The notes: generated by a model from the sequence alone, not told the origin. DNA of 64,000 bases from AP-15 sp963737145 (GCA_963737145.1 CAVTRO010000007.1:992001-1056000); one strand, 5' to 3'; positions 27,495 to 36,011 are shown, numbered from the stretch's first letter. Made by a program: numbers and translations.

Positions 27495-27974
27495 CTAGCG
27501 CTTGCGGAACTTGTCGAGCGTGACGACCTCGGCCGCCGGACGCGCGGGTTCCGCCGGCTTCTCTGGCTCGGACGGCAGGATTTGCGCGGGGAGGGCGCTC
27601 ACCTCCGCCGGTGGCGCGGCGGGGACCTCGAACTGGAGCCCGAAATTGACTGAGGGATCGGCAAAGGTCGTCACCGCGGCGAAGGGGACCCTCAGCCGCT
27701 CGGATCGGCTCTGAAAGCTGAGATTGACAGAAAACGCGTCGTCGCCGACCTCGAGCGCGCGGAACTGGTGCTGCAGCACGATCGTCATCTCGTCCGGAAA
27801 TTTGCCGAGCAGATAGGTCGGAAGCCCGACCCCCGGGGCGCGAGTGCGAAACGTGACGTAGAAGTGATGGTCGCCGGGCAGTCCCTCGCGGGCCGTCCGC
27901 GCCAGCGCCTCGCGCATGACGCCGCGCAACGCGCTCTCGACCATCTTAGGGTAATCGAAGAGGTCCTGGGCCAT
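27495..27974 (-). CDS. sspB: SspB-family ClpXP protease adaptor
   Basis: 159 residues. The folded N-terminal domain, from DLFDYPKMVESALRGVM through FYVTFRTRAPGVGLPTYLL and MTIVLQHQF, is the alphaproteobacterial SspB fold that binds the ssrA tag. After a flexible Pro/Ala-rich linker, the C-terminus AAEVVTLDKFRKR is the short motif that docks on the ClpX zinc domain. It delivers ssrA-tagged, incompletely made proteins to ClpXP. It lies directly downstream of the tmRNA gene on the same strand. Confidence 0.92.
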   Translation of the reverse strand: MAQDLFDYPKMVESALRGVMREALARTAREGLPGDHHFYVTFRTRAPGVGLPTYLLGKFPDEMTIVLQHQFRALEVGDDAFSVNLSFQSRSERLRVPFAAVTTFADPSVNFGLQFEVPAAPPAEVSALPAQILPSEPEKPAEPARPAAEVVTLDKFRKR

Positions 27975-28019
27975 TTTAGGGAGGCTCGTTCATTCGCAAG
28001 GGACAGGTCGAGAGGTCGA

Positions 28020-28325
28020 GTGAGGGGCTTCTGTTGCCCGGTGCCCCTCGGACCGCGATTTGCTCAAGGCTTTTACCCCGCTAGGGGTTAGGCCGCGAGC
28101 GCCTCTTGTGCGAAGTTGTCGTTCGCAGCTAGATTATGACCCGATAACGGTGGTATCATGCCGGGCGACGGATCTTGCCTTTACCACGCGCGTCGAGCCT
28201 AGTTCGCCCCCATAAACCGCCGGCGGGCCGGCGGGAGAGTGGTGGAGGCGCCGGGTACTGCCCCCGGGTCCGCAACGCTTATTTCACAAGCCGTGTATCG
28301 CCATAGTCGGTTGCCCGACCGCAAA
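28020..28325 (-). ncRNA. ssrA: Transfer-messenger RNA, circularly permuted two-piece form
   Basis: The acceptor piece comes first. The minus strand reads a T-arm-like CCGGGGGCAGTACCCGG, then CGCCTCCACCA ending at 28240, which supplies the encoded CCA. A 28-base spacer (28212-28239) would be removed. The coding piece then begins GGGGGCGAACTAGG at 28211; its first seven bases pair with CGCCTCC, one pair being G-U. The tag frame at 28129-28088 encodes AANDNFAQEALAA followed by TAA, beginning ANDN and ending in Ala-Ala as in alphaproteobacterial tags. A GAGGGGC/GCCCCTC stem near 28022-28055 closes the piece. Outer ends are estimated. tmRNA rescues stalled ribosomes and marks the product for ClpXP. 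Confidence 0.92.
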
Positions 28326-28539
28326 GATATAAACGTGCGTACGGGTAAACGCAATCCCCGCTGCCGATCCGATGCGCGCGACCGAAAATTTGCCGTATTC
28401 TGGTGAAGGCTTATCCACGAGCATCCGGTCGATCTATATTTAGTGTAAAAAGCGGGAACGTGGGTGTAAGCCGCTGCTCATTGGCATCGAATGAGCAGGG
28501 TGAGTGTCGCGTCCGGATCTGAGCGGCGGTTTCCATGCA

Positions 28540-28913
28540 ACCCGATCTTTGTGCATGAGCCATTTCGGCAGATCGTACTGACGCAAAATTTGCGCCTCGG
28601 TTTTGATATTCAGCTCCTTGGTCATTGAGAACGGTGGATTGGTCAGAACTGCGTCAAATTGCAGACCGCCTGTTTATGGCGGTGCGCAACTCCCCTTATC
28701 ACGTGTCAACTCGGCATCCTGTCCGGGCGGACTTTCTAAGGTCTGGTCGAGCGCATCGGCGGCATAGATGCGGCTGCCTCCGTCGCCATGCAGGTACATG
28801 TTGATTTCGAGCAATGCCCGCGATCGGGGGGGGCTCTTGTCGAAATCGATGCCGAAGATGAAGTCGTTGCAGATTCGGTCGATCAACTCGTTCTTGAGGG
28901 CGAGGGTGATGCT
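28540..28913 (-). pseudogene. hsdM: Relic of a type I restriction-modification methylase (HsdM)
   Basis: One frame reads SITLALKNELIDRICNDF, IFGIDFDKSPP and then INMYLHGDGGSRIYAADALD, and after a small deletion another frame reads QFDAVLTNPPFSMTKELN. Those are consecutive core motifs of type I N6-adenine methylases, NPPF (28629-28640) being the catalytic motif IV. Both the N-terminal and the C-terminal parts are absent, and no hsdS or hsdR is present. It sits between ssrA and the EnvZ/OmpR-type pair. Confidence 0.8.
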
Positions 28914-28939
28914 CCGATTGCCCGGGCATCAATTTGATC

Positions 28940-30316
28940 TCACCGCGGCAGATGGACCCGGGCGCGCAGACCGCCCCGGGGAGAGGTCTCCAGCCTGATG
29001 TCGCCGCCATGGCTGCGCGCCGCGTCACGGGCAATCGTCAGGCCGAGGCCGACGCCTCCGGTCAGAGGATTACGCGATGCATCGAGCCGCACGAAGGGCC
29101 GGAACACGCGCGCCCGATTGGCCGGCGGGATGCCGGGTCCGTCATCATCGACCAGGATGTCGATCCCGTCCGCGACGATGATCCCGGTCAGCCAGACGTG
29201 GCTGGCGTGACGGCGTGCATTGCCGATCAAGTTGCCGAGGCAACGGCGCAGCGCATTCGGCCGGACCGGCATCACAAATTCGGGCGGCGGCGTGACCGTC
29301 AGCGGGGTTCCTTCGCGCCGCAAATCGGCGGCGAGATCCTCGATCAGTAGTGAGATATCGGTCTCGACCGACGCTTCAGTCCCCTCGCCGCGGACAAAAT
29401 CGAGATAGCCGTGCACCATGTGCTCCATCTCGGCGACATCCGATTTCAGCTCGGCGACGGCTGGATCGTTGCCCAGAATCTCCAGGGCGAGCTTCATCCG
29501 GGTCAGCGGCGTGCGCAGATCGTGCGACACGCCGGCGAGCATCTGCGTGCGTTGCCAAACCTGCCGCTGCAAACGATCACGCATCGTCATAAAGGCGACC
29601 GCGGCGCGCCGGATCTCGACAGCGCCTTCGACCCTGAAGGACGGAACGGGACGCCCCTTCCCGAAGCTGTCGGCTGCTTCAGCCAAGCGGCGCAGCGATT
29701 TTACCTGGTTGCGCAGAAAAACCGTGGCCACGGCCAACAGGACCAGCGACGAGCCCGACATCCACATCACGAAAATGTAGGTTGTCGAGCTGTACAGCCG
29801 ATTGCGCGGCACCCCGACCGACAGCACGCCATCAGAAAGCTGAACCTTGATATCGGCACCCCCATCATCGAGCAGGTCGATGCGAAAGGGGTGGTTTAAG
29901 CGGCCCTGTATTGCCTGGCTGAGCTGGTCTTCAACGAGCCTGCCGGTCCCGGGCGATGCTGGGGGGAGTGTTTCAGCGCGGCCGATCGTGACGTCGAGGT
30001 CGGTTTGCGCCCTCGTTCGTTCCAGCAGTCGAGCGGTTGCGGCCGGCAAATCGGCGAGCTTTAGAGCATCGACCAACAGACCGATATCGCCAGCTACCGC
30101 CGCCGAGAGCCGCCAGGAAACAGCGGCCCAGTGCCGATCGTAAAATACCCAGGTTGCGATCGCTTGCAGCAAGATGAGCGGCATCACGACAATCAGCAGC
30201 GAGCGCCCGAACATCGTGCGCGGCAGCACCCGTTTGATCCACGGATCCCGCCGGATCTCGAAATCGTCCTCCGGCTCCGACCCGGAGAGATCAGCCTCGA
30301 TGTCGTGGGCCGTCAC
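28940..30316 (-). CDS. EnvZ-like transmembrane sensor histidine kinase
   Basis: 458 residues. Helix 1 lies near residues 38-58 (LLIVVMPLILLQAIATWVFY), then a periplasmic domain of about 130 residues, then helix 2 (VMWMSGSSLVLLAVATVFL). A HAMP linker follows, then HisKA with MLAGVSHDLRTPLTRMK (His phosphoacceptor), and an HATPase domain with NLIGNARRH, DDDGPGIPP and GVGLGLTIA. It resembles EnvZ in length and order. The gene follows the response regulator with an 18-base gap and is surely co-transcribed. The signal, often osmotic or envelope state, cannot be read here. Confidence 0.9.
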   Translation of the reverse strand: MTAHDIEADLSGSEPEDDFEIRRDPWIKRVLPRTMFGRSLLIVVMPLILLQAIATWVFYDRHWAAVSWRLSAAVAGDIGLLVDALKLADLPAATARLLERTRAQTDLDVTIGRAETLPPASPGTGRLVEDQLSQAIQGRLNHPFRIDLLDDGGADIKVQLSDGVLSVGVPRNRLYSSTTYIFVMWMSGSSLVLLAVATVFLRNQVKSLRRLAEAADSFGKGRPVPSFRVEGAVEIRRAAVAFMTMRDRLQRQVWQRTQMLAGVSHDLRTPLTRMKLALEILGNDPAVAELKSDVAEMEHMVHGYLDFVRGEGTEASVETDISLLIEDLAADLRREGTPLTVTPPPEFVMPVRPNALRRCLGNLIGNARRHASHVWLTGIIVADGIDILVDDDGPGIPPANRARVFRPFVRLDASRNPLTGGVGLGLTIARDAARSHGGDIRLETSPRGGLRARVHLPR

Positions 30317-30334
30317 TGTCGCACCCGCGGACCG

Positions 30335-31030
30335 TCAATCCGGTTTGAGGATATAGCCGGTACCGCGAACCGTCTGCAGGTAGCGTGGAAATCGCGGATC
30401 GCGCTCGATCTTGCGGCGCAACCGGGTCATCTGGACATCGACATTGCGAACATTGCCGCTCAGCGATATCGACAGCTCCTCGCGCGACACCGCTTGCCCT
30501 GCTTTCTGGGCCAGCATCGAGAGCAGCCCCGCTTCCGCCGCGGTCAAATGCACCAAATCGCCGCCGCGGTACAGCTCTCCGCGCACTACGTCGAACCGGC
30601 AGCCGCCAAAGCGGACATCCTTGGATACGGGATCGGTCGCCGGCCGGCGTTGCAGGAGATTGCGGACGCGCAGGACGAGCTCGCGCGGCTCGAAGGGTTT
30701 GGAGAGGTAATCGTCCGCTCCCTGTTCGAGCCCATTGACCCGGTCCTCGGGCTCGGCCATCGCGGTCAGCAACAGCACCGGCACGCGCCCTTCCGCCCGC
30801 AACGCGCGGGTCAGCTCCAACCCGCTCTCACCCGGCATCATGACGTCCAGCACGACGAGGTCGAAGGCGAAGCTTGCGAGATTAGAGCGCGCCTCGCTCG
30901 CATCCGCGGCGGCGGTCACCCGAAAGCCCCTATCCGACAGGTAGCGGCGCAACAGCTCCCGTAGACGGGCGTCGTCATCGACGACAAGAAGATGGGGCTC
31001 TGGGAGATCGGGGTCGGGTGCACTCGTCAC
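30335..31030 (-). CDS. OmpR-family response regulator
   Basis: 231 residues. The receiver domain has the acidic pair in LLVVDDDARLREL, the phosphoacceptor Asp in LVVLDVMMPGESG and the conserved Lys in YLSKPFEPREL. The C-terminal winged helix ends VDVQMTRLRRKIERD and RYLQTVRGTGYIL, typical of OmpR/PhoB. It binds DNA when phosphorylated by the kinase encoded directly after it. Start: ATG at 31030. Confidence 0.92.
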   Translation of the reverse strand: MTSAPDPDLPEPHLLVVDDDARLRELLRRYLSDRGFRVTAAADASEARSNLASFAFDLVVLDVMMPGESGLELTRALRAEGRVPVLLLTAMAEPEDRVNGLEQGADDYLSKPFEPRELVLRVRNLLQRRPATDPVSKDVRFGGCRFDVVRGELYRGGDLVHLTAAEAGLLSMLAQKAGQAVSREELSISLSGNVRNVDVQMTRLRRKIERDPRFPRYLQTVRGTGYILKPD

Positions 31031-31057
31031 GCGAAGGAATATACGACGGATGTCGTG

Positions 31058-31558
31058 TTAATGCTTCTTCGGCGGCAGGGGGGCAAAGCGACGCCGGTCA
31101 TCTTCTGCAGCGATGATCCGCAGCATGATCTCCCGGAAACCCTCCACAGCCCGAGATCCGGCTTGCCGGTAGGCGTCGGCGATCCGTGACCGCTGCGGCT
31201 CGGAAAGTCGCCGCTCGAGATCGCGCCCCTTTGGCGTCAGTTCAAGCAGACGTTGTCGCCGATCGTGCGGACCAGGTTGTTGCAGGATGAAGTTCTGCCG
31301 GACCAACTGGCCGAGGACGCGGCTCAAGCTTTGCTTCGTGATGCGCAGGATTGCCAGGAGCTCGCCGACGGTCATCTGCGGGTGTCGTCCGACAAAATGG
31401 ATGACGCGGTGATGGGCGCGGCCAAAACCGTAACGCGCCAGGATCGCGTCGGGTCCGGAGGTGAAGTCACGATAGGCAAAAAACAGAAGCTCGATCCCCT
31501 GCCGCACCTCCTCCTCGTCGATCGGAGGCAAATGAGCCGGGAAATTTATGTCAGACAT
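31058..31558 (-). CDS. MarR-family transcriptional regulator
   Basis: 166 residues with the winged-helix core MTVGELLAILRITKQSLSRV, the wing PGPHDRRQRLLELTPKG, and flanking dimerisation helices. It is the size of typical MarR proteins, which repress nearby genes and release DNA on binding small phenolic ligands. It ends 28 bases before the response regulator start and is divergent from ilvE. Small palindromes at its own start and toward ilvE are candidate operators, so it may regulate itself and the aminotransferase. Confidence 0.88.
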   Translation of the reverse strand: MSDINFPAHLPPIDEEEVRQGIELLFFAYRDFTSGPDAILARYGFGRAHHRVIHFVGRHPQMTVGELLAILRITKQSLSRVLGQLVRQNFILQQPGPHDRRQRLLELTPKGRDLERRLSEPQRSRIADAYRQAGSRAVEGFREIMLRIIAAEDDRRRFAPLPPKKH

Positions 31559-31591
31559 ATTGACTTATCCCGCTACCTTTGACACTTGTCA
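31547..31591. promoter_or_regulatory. Candidate MarR operators in the marR-ilvE divergent region
   Basis: TATGTCAGACATA (31547-31559) covers the marR start codon, and TGACACTTGTCA (31580-31591) is a perfect palindrome 20 bases further on. Both contain TGTCA/TGACA half-sites. Their position in the divergent promoter is what a MarR autoregulator needs. Binding is inferred, not shown. Confidence 0.4.
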
Positions 31592-31677
31592 GGCGTCCTT
31601 CGGGATATAAAGTTCCAGGCGACATATATGCCGGCCGTCTTGCCGCCGCACCGGCCGGCCATTCGAAGGAAGATCCG

Positions 31678-32580
31678 ATGTCCGTGATTCCGTTCGACGA
31701 TCGAGACGGCTTCATCTGGTACGATGGCCGCCTCGTCCCCTGGCGCGATGCAAAGCTCCACGTGCTGACCCACGGGCTCCATTATGCGAGCTGCGTCTTC
31801 GAAGGCGAACGCGTGTACAATGGCAAAGTATTCCGATTGGAGGACCACAACGAGCGCCTCCTCAACTCTGCGCGGATCCTCGGCTTCGAGGTGCCGGCCG
31901 GGATGGACGATCTGGCAAAGGCGACGCAAGAGGTAATCACGTCGAACAATATCATCGACGGGTATGTTCGACCGATCGCTTGGCGCGGCGCCGAGCAGAT
32001 GGGTGTCTCGGCGCAGGCGACCAAGATCCATCTGGCGCTCGCCGCCTGGGATTGGCCAGCCTATTTCTCGCCGGAGGCGCGCGCCAAAGGGATCCGCATG
32101 CAATGGGCGAGGTGGGCGCGTCCGGCGCCTCACACGGCGCCGACCGCGGCGAAGGCCTCGGGGCTCTACATGATCTGCACGATGTCAAAGCACGAGGCCG
32201 AAGCCAACGGGTGCGACGATGCGCTGATGCTCGACTGGCGCGGCCGCCTCGCCGAGGGCACCGGAGCCAACATCTTCCTCGTCATCAATGGCGAGCTGCA
32301 CACCCCGACACCGGACTGCTTTCTGAACGGCATCACCCGCCAGACGGTGATTGGACTGGCGAAGCAACGGGGGATCAAGGTGGTCGAGCGGCCGATCATG
32401 CCGGAGGAGCTCGCGAAGGCCGAAGAGGTGTTCCTGACCGGATCGGCGGCCGAAGTGACCCCAGTCGGCGAAATCATCGGCGAACACGGGCATTACCGCT
32501 TTACGCCGAGCACGATCTGCCGGCTGATGTGGGAGGATTACGATCGGAAGGTCGGCAAGCAGGTGGCGAGCGCAGCTTAG
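31678..32580 (+). CDS. ilvE: Branched-chain amino acid aminotransferase
   Basis: 300 residues of fold-type IV PLP aminotransferase. It shows HGLHYASCVFEGERVYNG, YVRPIAWRGAEQMGV and the PLP Lys in TAAKASGLYM, then the phosphate-cup signature EGTGANIFLV and FLNGITRQTVI. It transfers the amino group between glutamate and the branched-chain keto acids. The ATG at 31678 with GGAAG upstream is preferred over 31579, since MSVIPFDDRDGFIWYDG is the normal N-terminus. It is divergent from marR. Confidence 0.93.
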   Translation: MSVIPFDDRDGFIWYDGRLVPWRDAKLHVLTHGLHYASCVFEGERVYNGKVFRLEDHNERLLNSARILGFEVPAGMDDLAKATQEVITSNNIIDGYVRPIAWRGAEQMGVSAQATKIHLALAAWDWPAYFSPEARAKGIRMQWARWARPAPHTAPTAAKASGLYMICTMSKHEAEANGCDDALMLDWRGRLAEGTGANIFLVINGELHTPTPDCFLNGITRQTVIGLAKQRGIKVVERPIMPEELAKAEEVFLTGSAAEVTPVGEIIGEHGHYRFTPSTICRLMWEDYDRKVGKQVASAA

Positions 32581-32616
32581 CGAATCTTTTGCGGTCTCTG
32601 GTTACAGGAAGCAAGT

Positions 32617-32853
32617 GTGAGTGACGAACGGGCCGATCTTGTCCTGAACATGTTGCGGGCGATCCGCGCCGAGCAATCGGCACAGCGCGAGAAACTGGAC
32701 GAGATAATCGTGCGCCTCGGCAGGCTCGAACGCGAGGTTGCCGGATTACATAGCGATTACGCCGGTTTGTCCGTCCGACTAGACAATCTCGATCGCCGTG
32801 TCGGACGGATCGAGCGGAGGCTAGAGCTTGACGAGGTCCCGACATCGAGTTGA
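32617..32853 (+). CDS. Small coiled-coil protein
   Basis: 78 residues from a GTG at 32617. Almost the whole length has heptad spacing (LNMLRAIRAEQSAQREKL, IIVRLGRLEREVAGL, LSVRLDNLDRRVGRIERRLE), which predicts a parallel coiled coil. Similar short proteins are common in alphaproteobacteria and have no known function. It follows ilvE by 36 bases and may be co-transcribed, and it is convergent with moaE. Confidence 0.65.
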   Translation: MSDERADLVLNMLRAIRAEQSAQREKLDEIIVRLGRLEREVAGLHSDYAGLSVRLDNLDRRVGRIERRLELDEVPTSS

Positions 32854-32894
32854 TGCTCGTAGCTCTCGCTGGCCGCCGAGGGCGACAAACAGCG

Positions 32895-33353
32895 CTATTT
32901 CGGATGGGTCGTCCAGCGCCGCTTGGCGGCTTCGTCCTCGGCTCGGGAGGCGACCCAGCGTTCGCCGGCGGGGGTTTCCTCGCTTTTCCAGAAGGGCGCG
33001 TCGGTCTTCAGCCAATCGATCAGGAACTGGCAGGCGGCGAGCGCCGCTTCGCGATGCGGCGAGGCGGTGGCGACGAGCACGATGCGGTCGCCCGGCACGA
33101 GCCGGCCGTAGCGGTGGATGATCAGCACCGCATCGAGCGGCCACCGCCGGTGCGCTTCGGTTTCGATTTCGCCGAGCTTCTTCTGGGTCATGCCGGGATA
33201 GTGCTCGAGGGTCAGGGCCGAAACGCGGTCATTGCCGCCCATGTCGCGGACCAATCCGATGAAGCTCGCGACCCCGCCAATCCGAGGATTGCCGACCGCC
33301 AGGCGCTCGAGCTCGACGCCGACGTCGAAATCTTCGCGCTGCACGCGGATCAT
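32895..33353 (-). CDS. moaE: Molybdopterin synthase catalytic subunit
   Basis: 152 residues with IGGVASFIGLVRDMGG at the start, ALTLEHYPGMTQKKLGEIE, VLIIHRYGRLVPGDRIVLV and the C-terminal lysine-bearing PFWKSEETPAGERWV. MoaE joins two MoaD subunits and adds dithiolene sulfurs to precursor Z in molybdenum-cofactor synthesis. It follows moaD after only four bases. Confidence 0.93.
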   Translation of the reverse strand: MIRVQREDFDVGVELERLAVGNPRIGGVASFIGLVRDMGGNDRVSALTLEHYPGMTQKKLGEIETEAHRRWPLDAVLIIHRYGRLVPGDRIVLVATASPHREAALAACQFLIDWLKTDAPFWKSEETPAGERWVASRAEDEAAKRRWTTHPK

Positions 33354-33357
33354 CGCG

Positions 33358-33609
33358 CTAGCCTCCGGTCACCGGCGGGAATACGGCGATCTCGTCACCC
33401 TCCCGGACGGGGTGCTCGAGCCCGACATAGTTTTGATTGACCGCCACCCGAACGACTGAAAGATCGCGCAGCGCCTCGGCATATTTAACGCCGCGCGATC
33501 GCAGCCAGTCGAGCAGCCCTGCCACGTCAGTCACGCCAGACGGCAAGTCGGTTTCCTCTTCGGCGCAGCCGATCCGCGCACGCAACCAGGCAAAATAAAG
33601 CAGCCTCAC
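33358..33609 (-). CDS. moaD: Molybdopterin synthase sulfur-carrier subunit
   Basis: 83 residues with a ubiquitin-like fold, starting LLYFAWLRARIG and ending in the essential Gly-Gly (FPPVTGG), which is thiocarboxylated. The GTG start overlaps the moeA stop as GTGA, so translation is coupled. It supplies sulfur to MoaE. Confidence 0.93.
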   Translation of the reverse strand: MRLLYFAWLRARIGCAEEETDLPSGVTDVAGLLDWLRSRGVKYAEALRDLSVVRVAVNQNYVGLEHPVREGDEIAVFPPVTGG

Positions 33610-34859
33610 CCGATCACCTCGGAAAACGGCAGAAAATCGACATTCATGCCGGGCGCAACCTCACTGGTCTCCTCGTCGACGATCACGAGCCCCTCCGACT
33701 GCGTAATTGAAGAGATTATGCCCGCGCCATCCCTGGGGTATTTGGCCGCGACGAGGTCCTTCCCTTCGCGCTGCAGGCTGGCCCTGACATATTCGCGCCG
33801 CCCCGGCTTTTTGCGGTAAGCGAAGCCGGCCCGCACGGGGAAGAGCCGAGGCGCCGACGCCGCGGCGCCCGCGAGTCTCAGGATCAGCGGCCGGGCCAGC
33901 ACGACGAAGGTCACGAGCGCCGCGACCGGGTTTCCCGGAAGCCCGATCAGCGGCACTCCGGCGATCTGCCCGAGCGCGACAGGGCGCCCCGGCTTGATTG
34001 CGAGCCGCCAGAAATGCAGCCCGCCGAGGCCCTCCACCGCCGGCTTGACATGATCCTCCTCGCCGGTCGAAACGCCGCCCGATGTGACGATCAGATCATG
34101 CCCGGCGCCCGCCGCCGCCAGAGCATCGGCGAGCGCCGCCTCACGGTCGGGGCGGATCCCGAAATCGCTGACGGCGCAACCGAGCCCGTTCAGCAGGGCC
34201 GCCAGCATGAAGCGGTTGGCGTCGTAGATCATGCCCGGCGGCAGCGCCGTCCCCGGGTCGCGGACCTCATCGCCGGTGGAGAGCAGTGCCACGCGCAATC
34301 GGCGAAACACCGGCAGCTCGCAATAGCCGAGCGCGGCAGCCAGCCCGAGATCAGCGGGCGCGAGCCGGCGCCCGGCGGCAAGCGCCACCGCGCCCTCGGC
34401 GACGTCCTCTCCGGCGTGGCGCCGGTTTGCTCCCTTCTTGATTCCCGGTTTGAGCCGCACCCGCCCGCCTTCGACGGCGCAGTCCTCCTGCATCATGACC
34501 GTGTCGGCGCCTTCCGGCATCGGGGCGCCGGTAAAAATCCGGATCGCCGCGCCGCGCTCGACGGGACGGCCGAGCGGATGACCCGCGGCTGCCCTGCCGG
34601 AAACCGGAAGCACGGTTTCCCGTCCCGGCACGAGATCGGCATGGGCGAAAGCATAGCCGTCGACCGCGCTGTTGGCGTGCGGCGGCAGGTTGATCGAGGC
34701 AACGACGTCGCGGGCGAGAATGCGCCCGCAAGCGCCTCCCAGCGGAACCGTCTCCGTCTCGACGACCGCTGTGACCCGCTCATCGATCCCGCCGAGCGCG
34801 GCGTCGACGCTCAGCAGGGCGCCCCCAAAAGCGAAACAATCATCGCTCAGCTGTGCCAT
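33606..34859 (-). CDS. moeA: Molybdopterin molybdenumtransferase
   Basis: 417 residues. The gephyrin-like domains are clear: NLPPHANSAVDGYAF early, GAPMPEGADTVMMQED, the catalytic GLPGNPVAALVTFV and the C-terminal beta domain. MoeA inserts molybdenum into adenylylated molybdopterin. It overlaps mobB by 13 bases upstream and moaD by 4 downstream, so the four genes mobB-moeA-moaD-moaE form a tight operon. No moaA, moaC or mobA is present here. Confidence 0.94.
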   Translation of the reverse strand: MAQLSDDCFAFGGALLSVDAALGGIDERVTAVVETETVPLGGACGRILARDVVASINLPPHANSAVDGYAFAHADLVPGRETVLPVSGRAAAGHPLGRPVERGAAIRIFTGAPMPEGADTVMMQEDCAVEGGRVRLKPGIKKGANRRHAGEDVAEGAVALAAGRRLAPADLGLAAALGYCELPVFRRLRVALLSTGDEVRDPGTALPPGMIYDANRFMLAALLNGLGCAVSDFGIRPDREAALADALAAAGAGHDLIVTSGGVSTGEEDHVKPAVEGLGGLHFWRLAIKPGRPVALGQIAGVPLIGLPGNPVAALVTFVVLARPLILRLAGAAASAPRLFPVRAGFAYRKKPGRREYVRASLQREGKDLVAAKYPRDGAGIISSITQSEGLVIVDEETSEVAPGMNVDFLPFSEVIG

Positions 34860-35359
34860 GGTTCGAGCCCGGGTTCGTGCCCAAGGATGAAATCGGCGAT
34901 CGCACCCGCATCCGACAGCGGCAGCCAGGGCCTGGAGAACTCGGCCAGGCGCTGATCGGAAGCAACCGCAACGACAAACGGATCATCGGGGTGCAGCATC
35001 GGTTTTTCGAGCGCGTGGCGATAGACCTCGATCTTCGGGTGGTCATGGTGCTTGAAACCCTCGACGATCACCAGATCGACCCGGTTCATACGCTCCAGCA
35101 ACTCGTCGAGCGAAGGCTCATTCGCGCCGCGCAACTCGTGCATCAGCGCCCAACGTTGCCCCGAGGCGACCATCACCTCCCGCGCACCCGCCTGCCGGTG
35201 GCGCCAGGAATCCTTGCCCGGCTTATCGATGTCAAAGGAATGATGGGCATGTTTTATTGTGGATACGGTGATCCCGCGCGAAACGAATTTCGGTATCAGC
35301 GCCGTTATCAACGTCGTTTTGCCGCTGCCGCTCCAACCGGCGAGACCAAATATCCGCAT
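34847..35359 (-). CDS. mobB: Molybdopterin-guanine dinucleotide biosynthesis adaptor protein
   Basis: 170 residues with the P-loop LAGWSGSGKTTLITALI at residues 6-22, KHAHHSFDIDKPGKDSWRHR, the conserved loop GAREVMVASGQRW, and LVIVEGFKHHDHPKIEVYR. MobB is a GTP-binding partner of MobA that aids formation of the guanine-dinucleotide form of the cofactor, needed by DMSO-reductase-type enzymes. Confidence 0.93.
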   Translation of the reverse strand: MRIFGLAGWSGSGKTTLITALIPKFVSRGITVSTIKHAHHSFDIDKPGKDSWRHRQAGAREVMVASGQRWALMHELRGANEPSLDELLERMNRVDLVIVEGFKHHDHPKIEVYRHALEKPMLHPDDPFVVAVASDQRLAEFSRPWLPLSDAGAIADFILGHEPGLEPWHS

Positions 35360-35411
35360 CGTGACCCATCCTTAGCCTCAATTGGGAGACGAGCACGGCG
35401 GTCGCAATGGC

Positions 35412-36011
35412 CTAGGCCAAATGCTCTGACTTGCGGCTCGCAGGGGTCGCGCGAGGGCGCGCCATGTGGCGCAGCCCGGCCTGCAGGTAGTCGTATCCGG
35501 TGACCAGGGTCAGGATTGCGGCGATCCACAACAAAATCTCGCCGATTGCCGCCACCGGCACAAAACCGGGGCCTGCGTCGCCGACGATCAGGAATCCGAT
35601 CGCGACCATCTGAATTACCGTCTTCCATTTGGCGAGCCGGGACACCGGCATGCCGACCCGCAGCCCGGCAAGGTACTCGCGGAGCCCGGACACCAGGATT
35701 TCTCGACACAAGATAACCAGCGCCGGGAGCAACGCCTCAGCGGAGAGCCGGCCAAAGGCCGTCAGCATGAACAATGTCGCCGAAACCAGCAATTTGTCGG
35801 CGATCGGGTCGAGAAAACGGCCGATTTCGGATTGCTGCTCCCAGCGCCGCGCCATGTGCCCGTCGAGCCAATCGGTCACCCCCGCCGCCGAGAATAGCGC
35901 GCAGGCGAACCAACGCGCATAGTCGCCCGGCACATAAAACGTCGCGATCACCACCGGAATCGCCAGGATGCGCGACAAGGTCAGCAGGTTGGGCAGGCTG
36001 GTAATCGGCAC
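35412..36011 (-). CDS. pgsA: CDP-diacylglycerol-glycerol-3-phosphate 3-phosphatidyltransferase
   Basis: 199 residues, several membrane helices, and the CDP-alcohol phosphotransferase motif DWLDGHMARRWEQQSEIGRF (D-G-x2-A-R-x8-G, then FLDPIADK). It makes phosphatidylglycerophosphate, the precursor of phosphatidylglycerol, in the inner membrane. It starts at a GTG (36011) with GGAG upstream. It lies between uvrC and the molybdenum-cofactor genes, an order common in alphaproteobacteria. Confidence 0.93.
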   Translation of the reverse strand: MPITSLPNLLTLSRILAIPVVIATFYVPGDYARWFACALFSAAGVTDWLDGHMARRWEQQSEIGRFLDPIADKLLVSATLFMLTAFGRLSAEALLPALVILCREILVSGLREYLAGLRVGMPVSRLAKWKTVIQMVAIGFLIVGDAGPGFVPVAAIGEILLWIAAILTLVTGYDYLQAGLRHMARPRATPASRKSEHLA

